Shown: positions 9,537 through 17,271, counted from the stretch's first letter. The stretch: 64,000 nt of DNA from Eubacterium sp. AF22-8LB (GCF_003458715.1 NZ_QRVI01000003.1:15629-79628), one strand, 5' to 3'. A program made the numbers and translations. Notes: a model not told the origin generated them from the letters alone.

Positions 9537-10840
9537 AAACTCCAGTTTTATTATTAGAAAATTTTGACGAAGATAGTCAAATGTTGTATCAAAGCTTTAG
9601 AACTTCTGGCTTTGATGGTCCAGTTCTAACTTTTAGTGATGAAGGCTTTTTACCAGATGATGTGACAAGTATTTATACGTATTATTGTGGTAAAAAAGAA
9701 GGTGGTAAAGCTCGCTATTTCAATCAAATTGATGTACCGGATTATTGGGAAATCAAGGCGAGTAATTCCGGGGGTCAAGTCTTTGATTTGAATCATGAAA
9801 GAGGAAAGATTTTCTTCGCATCTCCTTTACATAAAAGACTTGTGAAGATTGTAGATTGGTATGATGATACGCATGTAGCTCGTGTTAGTGATCACTATAA
9901 TAAATATGGTTTCATGTATGCCAAGACAATTTTTAATAAAAAAGGTCAATTGGTATCTCGTAGTTACTATGATGCTTCAGGCAATGAAAAAGTAGTAGAG
10001 AACTTTGTCACACATGACATTATTTTAAATCAGAACGATAAGGTATATATCTTTAAGAATAAAGTGGAATTTGCGAAACATTTATTTACTGAATTGGATA
10101 TTTACCCAACTCGATTATTCTACAACTCCTTATCAAATCCGTTCTTTGTATCGGAAAGCTTAGAAGATCGAGAACATAGTGATGTCTTATTCTGGCAAGA
10201 AGGATATCGTGAAGATATTCCTGGTAATATGCAGGTTATCTTGGATGGGCATTCTAGAAGAACTTCAAAGATCTATGTTCAGAAAAAGGAAGCTTATGAA
10301 AAGCTTATTGAATTAGGGGCAAATAGGGATATTGTGAAACCACTTGGTTTTGTCTATAATTTTGAAAAAGAGAATGGACATTCTAATAATATCTTGATTT
10401 GTACAAATTCAGACCATATTGAAAAGTTGAATGAACTAGTTGTGGGTATGCCAAATATGAAATTTCATGTTTGTGCATTAACAGAAATGTCACAAAAGTT
10501 GATGTCTTTTGAAAAATATGATAATGTACATTTGTATCCAGGATGTAAGGCGAGTGAAATACTGAATTTGTTTAACACATGCGATTATTTTTTAGATATC
10601 AATTATGAAAATGAAATCGTAGATGCCACTAAAGAAGCATTCTTACATAACCTATTGATTCTTGGATTTAATCAAACGATTCATAATCGTAAGTATGTAT
10701 TGCCAGATTTTGTCTTTGATGCGAATGATTATCAGAACATGATCCGTGTTATTCTTGATGCATCCCATCTAGATATGAATCTAGAAAGACAGCGTAATGT
10801 GGCAATGACACAAAATGTGCAAGATTATAAAAATGTTTAG
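9530..10840 (+). CDS. gtfB: Accessory Sec glycosyltransferase-stabilising protein GtfB
   Basis: A 436-residue protein beginning MLETPVLLLENFDED. GtfB is the partner that holds the acceptor adhesin and stabilises GtfA. The body resembles GtfA in layout (for example DHYNKYGFMYAKTIFN against GtfA YAPLDNAAHLYHRRFFN) but lacks the EX7E motif, as known for GtfB. I start at ATG 9530 because GGAGGGAAG lies 6-14 bases upstream; a longer frame starting at 9455 would run deep inside gtfA. Confidence 0.9.
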   Translation: MLETPVLLLENFDEDSQMLYQSFRTSGFDGPVLTFSDEGFLPDDVTSIYTYYCGKKEGGKARYFNQIDVPDYWEIKASNSGGQVFDLNHERGKIFFASPLHKRLVKIVDWYDDTHVARVSDHYNKYGFMYAKTIFNKKGQLVSRSYYDASGNEKVVENFVTHDIILNQNDKVYIFKNKVEFAKHLFTELDIYPTRLFYNSLSNPFFVSESLEDREHSDVLFWQEGYREDIPGNMQVILDGHSRRTSKIYVQKKEAYEKLIELGANRDIVKPLGFVYNFEKENGHSNNILICTNSDHIEKLNELVVGMPNMKFHVCALTEMSQKLMSFEKYDNVHLYPGCKASEILNLFNTCDYFLDINYENEIVDATKEAFLHNLLILGFNQTIHNRKYVLPDFVFDANDYQNMIRVILDASHLDMNLERQRNVAMTQNVQDYKNV

Positions 10841-10854
10841 AAGGGAAGAGATTT

Positions 10855-11025
10855 ATGTTTAGTACATTTAACACATTGATGGTTATTATTGTTTTGGAGG
10901 TAATTTGTTGTCTATATAGCCTTGCGTTGGCTTATATGAGCGATAAAAAGTTTGGCAAGATCTTAAACTTCTTATTGGCTGCCATTTGGGCAATTGCAGC
11001 CATCTTAAACGTAGTTGGTTTTTAA
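10855..11025 (+). CDS. Small two-helix membrane protein of the accessory Sec operon
   Basis: A 56-residue ORF 14 bases after gtfB, with an AAGGGAAGAG site 5 bases before its ATG. The protein has two hydrophobic helices (about 7-27 and 37-56) joined by a short basic loop, MSDKKFGK. I do not recognise its family. Position, size and topology recall Asp4/Asp5, the small SecE/SecG-like partners of SecY2 in streptococci, but that is inference. A near-copy of its last 39 codons follows the next gene. A strong terminator lies directly after the stop, so it may be the last gene of the core transcript. Confidence 0.7.
   Translation: MFSTFNTLMVIIVLEVICCLYSLALAYMSDKKFGKILNFLLAAIWAIAAILNVVGF
10907..11025 (+). 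repeat. Direct repeat, copy 1 (3' part of the small membrane gene)
   Basis: These 119 bases recur at 12620-12738, on the other side of the GT2 gene. The first 55 or so bases are identical. The remainder differs at nine positions, all third codon positions including the stop (TAA against TAG). Confidence 0.95.
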
Positions 11026-11052
11026 GGCTTAGAATAAAATCTAAGCCTTTTT
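11026..11052 (+). terminator. Rho-independent terminator after the small membrane gene
   Basis: A perfect 8-bp stem GGCTTAGA/TCTAAGCC (11026-11033, 11040-11047) with a 6-base loop is followed by five T. It separates the core accessory Sec genes from the GT2 gene, which begins 14 bases later. Confidence 0.88.
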
Positions 11053-11065
11053 CTTGGGGAGAGTT

Positions 11066-12619
11066 ATGCTAGATCAAATAATAAAAAAAATACAAAATAA
11101 TCCTATCAGTTATGAAGGGTATCTTGAATATGGCAAATATTTAGAAAATGTGAATTTAAGACAAGCTTATTTAAGCTATGAGAATGCACTATTTTATTGC
11201 CATGATGAAATAATTCATAATAAAATCCAAAATAAATTAGATGAAATCACATATCGTCAAGGTAAAGTAGAACCAGCATCGATTGTGATTTTAAGTTACA
11301 ACAACCGTCAATTAACTCAACAATGTATTGAAAGTATTCGAGAAACAACACCAGAATCGGCAAGAGAAATCGTAATTGTAGATAACAATTCACAAGATGA
11401 TAGTGTTGAATATCTTAGACAACAAGATGATATTGTGTTAATTGAAAATGATTTTAATGCAGGATTTCCTGGTGGTTGTAACATTGGAATCAAAGCCTCT
11501 AAAAAAAAGAATGATATCTTCTTATTAAATAATGACACGATTTTATGTGCCAATAGTTTATATACTTTACGTATGGGACTTTATGAAAAAGAAAATTATG
11601 GATCTGCAGGTTCTGTGACAAACAATTGTGCAAATTTACAATCCGTATTTAAAAGTGATTCTATTGACGAATTAAAAGAATTTGGCTTAAAAAATAATGT
11701 TGTGAATAAAAGAAGCGAAATTAAGCTAATGTTGGTGGCTTTTGCGGTATTGATTAAACGACATGTACTAGAAAAAGTCGGTTATTTGGATGAAAGATTT
11801 TTCCCTGGTAATTTTGAAGATGATGATATATCGTTACGTATTTTAAAAGAAAATTATCAAAATGTATTAGTCTACAATTCATTTATAATTCATTTAGGCA
11901 CTGTATCATTTAAAAAAGTGGATTATAACAGTATATTAATGAAAAATTATGACAAATTAGTAGATAAATATAATTTTAATGAGGATAATTGTTTTTTCTG
12001 TTTTACACATTCTGAATCAAACGAAGCTTTTTACTTGAATCGAATTAAAGAAGTAGAGAAAGAGAATGGTAAAATATTGGTCGTTAAAAGTGATCTAGGA
12101 GCGGCTATACTTCATGCTGCTTATTTATATCCTCAATTTGAATTTTATGGCTTAAATAATACAGTTTCATGTGCTACTATATCTACTCATTTAGAAGGAG
12201 TGAATATAGAACATTATTTTGATATCGAGAATAATCCGTTTAAATCTATTAAATTTGATTTTATTGTATTCGACAGTACTGTTATTCAAAAGGATGAATT
12301 TGAAAAATATATAACTGTATTAAAAAATATGATGAATGAGGATGGTAAAATGTTGATTAGGGCAAAAAATCAATCATTTTATATGAATTGGTATTCGATT
12401 TTAAAGGGTGAAACTGATTCTGGATTTAATCAAAATTCAATATATTGTAAAGATGTAAATTCTATGCTTTCAAAGCTAGATTTAAATGTTAAAACTTGGA
12501 TCTTCTATTATGTAGATATACCAAATGAAATTAGGGAAGAAATTGATGCTATTCAAAATGTTGTTGGTATTCAAAATCGTATTGCTGTTGAAAATGTAGG
12601 CTACATTGTATATAAATGA
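11066..12619 (+). CDS. GT2 family glycosyltransferase with C-terminal methyltransferase-like domain
   Basis: A 517-residue protein in three parts. Residues 1-70 are helical and TPR-like. The GT2 domain (about 75-300) has IVILSYNN, IVDNNSQDD, NAGFPGGCN, LLNNDT and the metal/acid region FFPGNFEDDDISLRI. The C-terminal 190 residues look like a class I SAM-methyltransferase fold (FDFIVFDSTVIQKDEFEKY, LKNMMNEDGKMLIRA) but lack a clear glycine-rich SAM loop. It probably extends or modifies the adhesin glycan. ATG 11066 is chosen over TTG 11054 because GGGGAGAG lies just before it. Codon use is more A+T-rich than in gtfA/gtfB. Its stop overlaps the start of the next small gene (ATGA). Confidence 0.85.
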   Translation: MLDQIIKKIQNNPISYEGYLEYGKYLENVNLRQAYLSYENALFYCHDEIIHNKIQNKLDEITYRQGKVEPASIVILSYNNRQLTQQCIESIRETTPESAREIVIVDNNSQDDSVEYLRQQDDIVLIENDFNAGFPGGCNIGIKASKKKNDIFLLNNDTILCANSLYTLRMGLYEKENYGSAGSVTNNCANLQSVFKSDSIDELKEFGLKNNVVNKRSEIKLMLVAFAVLIKRHVLEKVGYLDERFFPGNFEDDDISLRILKENYQNVLVYNSFIIHLGTVSFKKVDYNSILMKNYDKLVDKYNFNEDNCFFCFTHSESNEAFYLNRIKEVEKENGKILVVKSDLGAAILHAAYLYPQFEFYGLNNTVSCATISTHLEGVNIEHYFDIENNPFKSIKFDFIVFDSTVIQKDEFEKYITVLKNMMNEDGKMLIRAKNQSFYMNWYSILKGETDSGFNQNSIYCKDVNSMLSKLDLNVKTWIFYYVDIPNEIREEIDAIQNVVGIQNRIAVENVGYIVYK

Positions 12620-12738
12620 GTTGTCTATATAGCCTTGCGTTGGCTTATATGAGCGATAAAAAGTTTGGTAAGATCTTAAACTTCTTATTGGCAGCTATTT
12701 GGGCAATTGCCGCTATCTTAAATGTAGTTGGATTCTAG
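12616..12738 (+). CDS. Shortened second copy of the small membrane protein (40 aa)
   Basis: An in-frame ATG at 12616 overlaps the GT2 stop as ATGA. It opens a 40-residue frame, MSCLYSLALAYMSDKKFGKI, ending LNVVGF. All but the first two residues equal the C-terminal 38 residues of the 56-aa protein at 10855. The first transmembrane helix is mostly lost; the basic loop and second helix are intact. No strong ribosome site is visible, so expression would depend on coupling to the GT2 gene. It could be a recombination leftover, but the reading frame has been kept. Confidence 0.55.
   Translation: MSCLYSLALAYMSDKKFGKILNFLLAAIWAIAAILNVVGF
12620..12738 (+). repeat. Direct repeat, copy 2 (flanks GT2 gene)
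   Basis: This is the second copy of 10907-11025. The pair brackets a 1.6-kb segment holding the terminator and GT2 gene, as expected after recombination or tandem duplication. Confidence 0.95.
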
Positions 12739-12750
12739 TTTAACAAATGT

Positions 12751-12785
12751 GTCGTTCTTTCTGGTATGGAGAGAACGACTTTTTT
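12751..12785 (+). terminator. Rho-independent terminator, end of accessory Sec locus
   Basis: An 8-bp stem GTCGTTCT/AGAACGAC (12751-12758, 12772-12779) is followed by six T. Confidence 0.85.
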
Positions 12786-12823
12786 AATAGAATAGAGTAT
12801 AATAGTTTCAGGAGGATTTAATT

Positions 12824-13369
12824 ATGATCTTAGTTATTGTTATTGTTGTTGTTTTAGTTTTATTAGTACTATTCTTTATGTCTAGCTACAATAAACTTGT
12901 TCGTTTATCTAATAGAGTGGATGAAGGCTTCTCTACAATGGATGTGTATCTAAAGAAGCGTTTTGATTTGATTCCTAACTTAGTTGAAACGGTAAAGGGA
13001 TATGCGAAACATGAGGCTGAAACATTGAGTTCTGTTATTGCTCAAAGAAATATGGCAAAAACATCAAAGGATGTGATGGATAGTGAAAACAAAATCACAA
13101 ATGCGATTCAGGGAATTTTTGCGGTGGCTGAACAATATCCGGATTTAAAGGCTAACACAAATTTTATGGATCTTCAAAACCAATTGAAGCATGTCGAAGA
13201 GGATATCGCAAATTCTCGTAAATACTACAATGCCTTAGTTCGTGAATATAATGATGTGATTATGAGTGTTCCTACAAATATTGTTGCAGGATTATTCCAT
13301 TTTGAAAAGAAAACGATGTTTGAAGTGGCCAATGCTTCTGAAAGAGAAAATGTTCAAGTTAAATTTTAA
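12824..13369 (+). CDS. lemA: LemA family protein
   Basis: A 181-residue protein with one N-terminal transmembrane segment (about 2-20) and then the LemA signature: YNKLVRLSNRVDEGFSTMDVYLKKRFDLIPNLVETVKGY. The long helical bundle that follows is cytoplasmic or extracellular depending on orientation. LemA function is not established in most bacteria, but it is often paired with DUF2207 membrane proteins, as here. AGGAGG at 12810-12815 lies ahead of the ATG. TATAAT at 12798-12803 follows the preceding terminator directly and probably provides the promoter. Confidence 0.93.
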   Translation: MILVIVIVVVLVLLVLFFMSSYNKLVRLSNRVDEGFSTMDVYLKKRFDLIPNLVETVKGYAKHEAETLSSVIAQRNMAKTSKDVMDSENKITNAIQGIFAVAEQYPDLKANTNFMDLQNQLKHVEEDIANSRKYYNALVREYNDVIMSVPTNIVAGLFHFEKKTMFEVANASERENVQVKF

Positions 13370-15224
13370 GAGGGTCTTTGCCTTCTTATTCGCATTCATC
13401 CTTTGTTTTGGATGTATCGATGTATATGCTGATGATGGTGGGTATACGATTGATGACTATAAAGTAAATGCGATATATCATTCAAACAATACGATTGATG
13501 TAAAAGAAGTGATTAATGTTAATTTTTCAAGCAATCGTCATGGAATCTATCGTAATATTCCGGAAACGATGTATGTCAATCGGGATGAAAAGTATAAGTT
13601 AAGTATTAAGAATATTACGGTTCTAAATGATGAATATGAAGTGGATTATGATTCTGGAAATCGTGTGATTCAAATTGGGAGTGAAGACTATACGATCATT
13701 GGCCCACATACCTATACCTTGACTTATACGATTGTGATTCCAGAAGATTATCATTCCAATTTGGATTTTATTTATTATTCTGTGCTTGGAAATAATTGGG
13801 ATACCACAATCAATCATTTTAGTTTTGATATTCAATTTGAAAAGGCTTTGACAGAAAAAGAGATGTCAAATATTCAAGTCTTTAGTGGAAACTTAGGAAA
13901 TCAATCGAATGATTTAAATGTGACCCCAATCATTACTTCGACTTCTATTAGTGGTTCTGCCTATGATATTGGTCCTAAACAAGCCATTACAATCTTTAGC
14001 AAATTAAGAAAGAACTACTTTGTTGGGGCTAAACAAACCACTTCAAAAGTACCATTTGTCTTTTTAGGATTGGCCATTCTATTTGGTTTATATAGCTTAG
14101 TTCGTTGTCTTCTTTTAAAGAAAACGCATATTACTCCAATCGTGAATTTCTATCCACCAAAAGATATGGATCCTGCCATGGTTGGAACGATTGTCGATGA
14201 ATCCGTGGATCAAGAGGATTTGATGGCATTGATTCCATATTGGGCTAGCAAGGGATATTTAACCATTTCTGAAACTTCGGATGATTTGATTCTAACGAAG
14301 GTAGAGGGTCATGAACCACCGGTTTTAAATCATCAGAAAAAGATTTATAAAGGCTTGTTCAAATATAAAGACAGTGTTAAATTGTCTAAGCTATCAAGTG
14401 ATTTTGGGAAGGCTATAAATGATGCCAAGGAAGCCTTGAATAATGAGTTTAGTGGCGATAAGAAATTATCAAAAATTGATCATGGCTTTGTGACAACCAT
14501 TCTAGCTATGATTTGTATGATTGTATGTATCTTATTTAATACTCGATATAGTATTGTTGATAATTTAATTGAAACCATTTTAGCAACATTTACCTTTGTG
14601 ATTATGATGGTCATGAACTATTCTGCAGCCGCTTCTAGTGTATTTAATAAGAATAAACTAGGGATATTAAAGAAAGCATTGAGTGTGGCTCTAGTCTTGG
14701 TTGTTGTTTACTTTATCTATCGTCAGACACAATCCATTGTTTCTATAGTTTCCTTTGAATTTATGGTAATTGGAATTGTCGCAACAACATTGCCTATTCT
14801 ATTTAGTTCAAAATTTAATGTGGTGAGTGACTACTTTAAAAGTGTAGCTGGCGATTTATTAGGCTTTAAAGACTTTATTGAAAAGGCTGAGGTACCACAA
14901 TTGGAAAGATTATCAGAAGAGAATCCTTCGTATTATTATGATGTTATTCCCTATGCGATGGTTTTTGGATTATCTGAAATGTGGACAAAGAAATTTAGTA
15001 CGATTCCTTTGGCACAACCAGATTGGTATGATTCATACTATTCAGATCCTTATACTTCTTATTTCTACTATAGAATGCTGACAAGAAGTATGTATGAACC
15101 AATCCATCAAAATTTATTGGATTATCAAACAGAACAAATGAAAAGTACAGCGGACAGCATGGGCTCTAGCTTTGGTGGCTTCTCTGGTGGAGGCGCCGGT
15201 GGCGGAGGCGGCGGAAGCTGGTAA
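13350..15224 (+). CDS. DUF2207 domain membrane protein
   Basis: A 624-residue protein with an N-terminal signal segment (FKRVFAFLFAFILCFGCIDVYA), an extracytoplasmic DUF2207 domain (YTIDDYKVNAIYHSNNTIDVKE, HGIYRNIP), a transmembrane helix near 235-255, a cytoplasmic region, two or more helices around 385-480 and the hallmark Gly-rich C-terminus ending GGGSW. Function is unknown; the lemA/DUF2207 pairing is widespread. I begin at ATG 13350, inside the end of lemA (20-base overlap), because the signal peptide starts there; the frame is open further upstream but those residues are lemA read out of frame. Confidence 0.88.
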   Translation: MFKLNFKRVFAFLFAFILCFGCIDVYADDGGYTIDDYKVNAIYHSNNTIDVKEVINVNFSSNRHGIYRNIPETMYVNRDEKYKLSIKNITVLNDEYEVDYDSGNRVIQIGSEDYTIIGPHTYTLTYTIVIPEDYHSNLDFIYYSVLGNNWDTTINHFSFDIQFEKALTEKEMSNIQVFSGNLGNQSNDLNVTPIITSTSISGSAYDIGPKQAITIFSKLRKNYFVGAKQTTSKVPFVFLGLAILFGLYSLVRCLLLKKTHITPIVNFYPPKDMDPAMVGTIVDESVDQEDLMALIPYWASKGYLTISETSDDLILTKVEGHEPPVLNHQKKIYKGLFKYKDSVKLSKLSSDFGKAINDAKEALNNEFSGDKKLSKIDHGFVTTILAMICMIVCILFNTRYSIVDNLIETILATFTFVIMMVMNYSAAASSVFNKNKLGILKKALSVALVLVVVYFIYRQTQSIVSIVSFEFMVIGIVATTLPILFSSKFNVVSDYFKSVAGDLLGFKDFIEKAEVPQLERLSEENPSYYYDVIPYAMVFGLSEMWTKKFSTIPLAQPDWYDSYYSDPYTSYFYYRMLTRSMYEPIHQNLLDYQTEQMKSTADSMGSSFGGFSGGGAGGGGGGSW

Positions 15225-15469
15225 GAGATGAACCGTGTATTGTGGTAAGTGTTATGCACCTACATTTTCTTGGTAACATGCAATTAGTTAGGATCACTAA
15301 AAGTTGGTTTTAAGAATTGTAGAGTTGAAAACTATGTGGGTGTTTAAAGGTTATCACTATCTCAGAGTCGAAATCCCTATGACTTTTAAAGTTTGATTTA
15401 CTCTTGTCTAATTTTATATATTTGAAGAAAGTTACTAAATATTGGAATGTTGGAATGTAAACAAATTGA
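15225..15469. other. Intergenic stretch without recognisable gene
   Basis: About 245 bases after the DUF2207 stop. There is no credible ORF with a ribosome site on either strand, and no strong hairpin with a T-tract. The sequence is A+T-rich and precedes the candidate RNA promoter. Confidence 0.5.
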
Positions 15470-15497
15470 TTAACTATATAGTAATCTAGGATATAAT
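15470..15497 (+). promoter_or_regulatory. Promoter of candidate structured RNA
   Basis: TATAAT at 15492-15497 with TTAACT (15470-15475) 16 bases upstream, or TTGATT (15466-15471) with a 20-base spacer. No coding start follows; the transcript would run straight into a set of hairpins and a terminator. Confidence 0.6.
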
Positions 15498-15501
15498 TTA
15501 A

Positions 15502-15665
15502 GGACAAGGTAGATACCTTAACAGTGGGTGTATCTCAGCCCAAAGTGAGAAATTTATTCAGTGAGCTTCTCTTAGCTCAAAATAAGAAATTTACAAGTGA
15601 GCGTTTCGCTGCTCTAAATGCGATCTTAACAAAAGCAGGGAATCTGAAATCCCTGCTATTTTTTT
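15502..15665 (+). ncRNA. Candidate structured non-coding RNA, about 160 nt
   Basis: Between a promoter and a strong terminator lies a non-coding, hairpin-rich stretch. AGATAC/GTATCT (15511-15516 with 15529-15534) forms a first hairpin. Two similar segments follow (about 15534-15570 and 15571-15607) sharing AGCYCAAA, AAGAAATTTA or GAGAAATTTA, and GTGAGC, each able to fold AGC...GCT-type stems around a conserved A-rich loop. A final GC hairpin and the terminator close it. I do not recognise the family. A trans-acting small RNA or 6S-like regulator is possible; no adjacent gene suggests a riboswitch. Confidence 0.55.
15634..15665 (+). terminator. Terminator of the candidate RNA
   Basis: An 8-bp stem AGCAGGGA/TCCCTGCT (15634-15641, 15650-15657), an 8-base loop, then a run of seven T after one A. 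Confidence 0.88.
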
Positions 15666-15805
15666 GTATATTAAGAAATTGGTTTCGGAGAAGATAAATT
15701 TTTAAAGTTAAAAATGACTGAATTATTTGGATTTAGACATTTATTGGTATGACAAAACAGACTATTGTAAATAGCCTCGTTTAGGATGGAACTCATATTG
15801 ATTAT

Positions 15806-16338
15806 AATTTTCTTTTATATATTCGCATCATTTCATCAATACATCTTTTTCTGTATGTTCTGTCATTCTTTGAGTTTTCTAAAGGATTGTATGTATAGGT
15901 ATACTTAATTATAGATCCACATTTACATTGAATTGGGTCTTAGGTTAAAAGAATTAATCAAGTGTGTGCGGTATCTGAATTTATTGAGTTTGTTTTTAAG
16001 GCTTTAGTTCTTGTTTCACGAGAATAATCTTTATTCTTTTTGATTCCAAGAAGTGCATGAACTTTATCCAATGTTTTCTTAGAAGCATTGGCATAGAATC
16101 TATAATATCGAGTGGTTAAGAAATGGTAGTCTGGTATATGTATAATAAGGCGGTTAATAAAGTCGATCACATTATCTGTGACATCATATCTTTTCTCATC
16201 CTTATGATCATTGTAGAACCAGCTGACAGTCTTTGATTCTTTATTGTATTCTGTGATTCTGTTTTCAGCCATGGCAGGTCTAGCTGCATAGCGAATAAAG
16301 TAGTTTACACAAATAAACTCTTTAACAAAAAGATGCAA
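15806..16338 (-). pseudogene. IS91-like transposase remnant (C-terminal part)
   Basis: The longest open piece (15958-16338, 126 codons) carries FIRYAARPAMAENRI, WFYNDHKDEKRYDV and IIHIPDYHFLTTRYYRFYANASKK, the conserved C-terminal half of IS91-type (Y2) transposases. After an in-frame TGA (15958-15960) and TAA (15940-15942) the same frame resumes with DPIQCKCGSIIKYTYTYNPLE, the Cys-containing tail of these proteins. The N-terminal catalytic half is missing and I see no terminal repeats. This is a decayed mobile-element fragment, not a working transposase. Confidence 0.7.
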
Positions 16339-16445
16339 TGATTTTAAACTTCTAGAAGAAAAATGTCGATTGTATAAGTAATTGATAAAAGTACATGAAT
16401 TATTTATGAAAAGATAATAAAGTGTGAATTATTCATGGAAATATT

Positions 16446-16491
16446 AAAATTCGTAGAATGTTCCTAACTTAAAGGAAATCTACGAATTTTT
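16446..16491. terminator. Long hairpin, possible bidirectional terminator
   Basis: AAATTCGTAGA (16447-16457) pairs with TCTACGAATTT (16479-16489), and TTCCT/AGGAA pairs inside. T-rich sequence follows on the plus strand. It lies between two decayed gene fragments. Confidence 0.5.
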
Positions 16492-16649
16492 CTTATCACC
16501 CATTGGCTGAAATCTTTATATAAGAAAAGCTCCTTTACTATATAGGTGACTAAACCAAAAAAGAAGGAGCCATTACTATGATATTCGTGTTGGATGCGTT
16601 TTGGAGTTTTTAATATACGAGATATAAGTGTCTTTGAAAAATCGTTCAC
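16464..16649 (-). pseudogene. Short unrecognised frame, probably part of a decayed gene
   Basis: A 61-codon frame beginning VNDFSKTLISRILKTPKRIQ directly downstream of the PBECR-like fragment on the same strand. It has no ribosome site of its own and a composition like degenerated coding DNA. It may be the former C-terminal half of the neighbouring fragment in a shifted frame, but I cannot show homology. Confidence 0.2.
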
Positions 16650-16650
16650 C

Positions 16651-16941
16651 TTATACTAGTGTCGTATACGTCGTAAGTTTAAGGTGTAAATTTGCGAAAG
16701 GATTTATAAGCTTAGAATTACTTGGTATACAACATTTGAAAGTTGCAACAAATACGATGTAAGTTTGAGGTGAATTTAGCTTTGTGTTAAATCTGTCGTT
16801 TGACAATAAGGAAGTGATTCCAGTTAAATGTTTAAAATCATCTTTATTAAATTGAATTTCGAACATTTGATTGTCTTCGGTGGTAAGCTCAAAATAATGT
16901 CCGACCAATCGACTATATTTTCTCGTATCACTAACTCTCAT
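16651..16941 (-). pseudogene. PBECR-like nuclease-domain fragment
   Basis: A 96-codon frame, MRVSDTRKYSRLVGHYFELT, continuing EDNQMFEIQFNKDDFKHLTGI. The FxLTF/FKHLTGI pattern recalls the N-terminal part of PBECR-type (phage-associated barnase/EndoU/colicin-like) domains, usually fused to or carried by mobile elements. The rest of the frame is not family-like and the expected catalytic C-terminus is missing, so I treat it as broken. The start at 16941 has GGAG 13 bases upstream. The neighbourhood (transposase remnant, two candidate RNAs) supports past transfer. Confidence 0.35.
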
Positions 16942-16955
16942 ATATATTTTAACTC

Positions 16956-16987
16956 CAAAAAATGGATACAACATTTGTATCCATTTC
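16956..16987 (-). terminator. Terminator of the minus-strand candidate RNA
   Basis: A 12-bp stem: AAATGGATACAA and TTGTATCCATTT around a 3-base loop (16960-16971, 16975-16986), with a T-run on the minus strand. Confidence 0.85.
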
Positions 16988-17195
16988 TATCTTCACTTAA
17001 ACTGGTTTCATTCTGACTGCGCAGACTCGTTGTAAAAACAACAATCGGCTGGGTCTGTCAGGTAACCCATGACCTACGACTTTACTGGTTGTCGCCACCC
17101 TCGCTGTAATAACAGCACTAGGCTGAGCTTTTTGGACGGCTCAATATCCACAGTTTTTTAAGATGCCAGTTACATCTAAAGACATCACTGCCTTC
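16960..17195 (-). ncRNA. Candidate structured non-coding RNA, about 235 nt, minus strand
   Basis: From a sigma-A-like promoter (17202-17229) to a strong terminator the minus strand has no ORF but is dense in GC-richer stems, unusual for this genome. Stems include GAGC/GCTC (near 17140/17126), GCTGT/ACAGC (near 17115/17106), CGAC/GTCG (near 17094/17080) and GTTGT/ACAAC (near 17042/17032). The compact multi-stem layout and conserved-looking single-stranded patches (GGGTTACCTGACAGACCC) suggest a folded RNA with possible pseudoknots. I cannot name the family with certainty; the raiA-motif RNA of Firmicutes is one candidate to test. Confidence 0.6.
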
Positions 17196-17201
17196 ACGTT
17201 C

Positions 17202-17229
17202 ATTGTACCAATTTTTAAAAAATAAGCAA
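17202..17229 (-). promoter_or_regulatory. Promoter of minus-strand candidate RNA
   Basis: On the minus strand, TTGCTT (plus 17224-17229) and TACAAT (plus 17202-17207) are separated by 16 bases. Confidence 0.6.
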
Positions 17230-17244
17230 CAAAGTGGGCTGAAT

Positions 17245-17271
17245 AAAAAAGACTTGGAATTTATCCAAGCC
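17245..17271 (-). terminator. Terminator of typA
   Basis: An 8-bp stem (17251-17258 with 17264-17271, one G-T pair) followed on the minus strand by six T, directly after the typA stop. Confidence 0.85.

Noticed and set aside
15310..15507. 65-codon minus-strand frame upstream of the candidate RNA
   Set aside because: It overlaps the RNA promoter, has no ribosome site and no protein-like composition.
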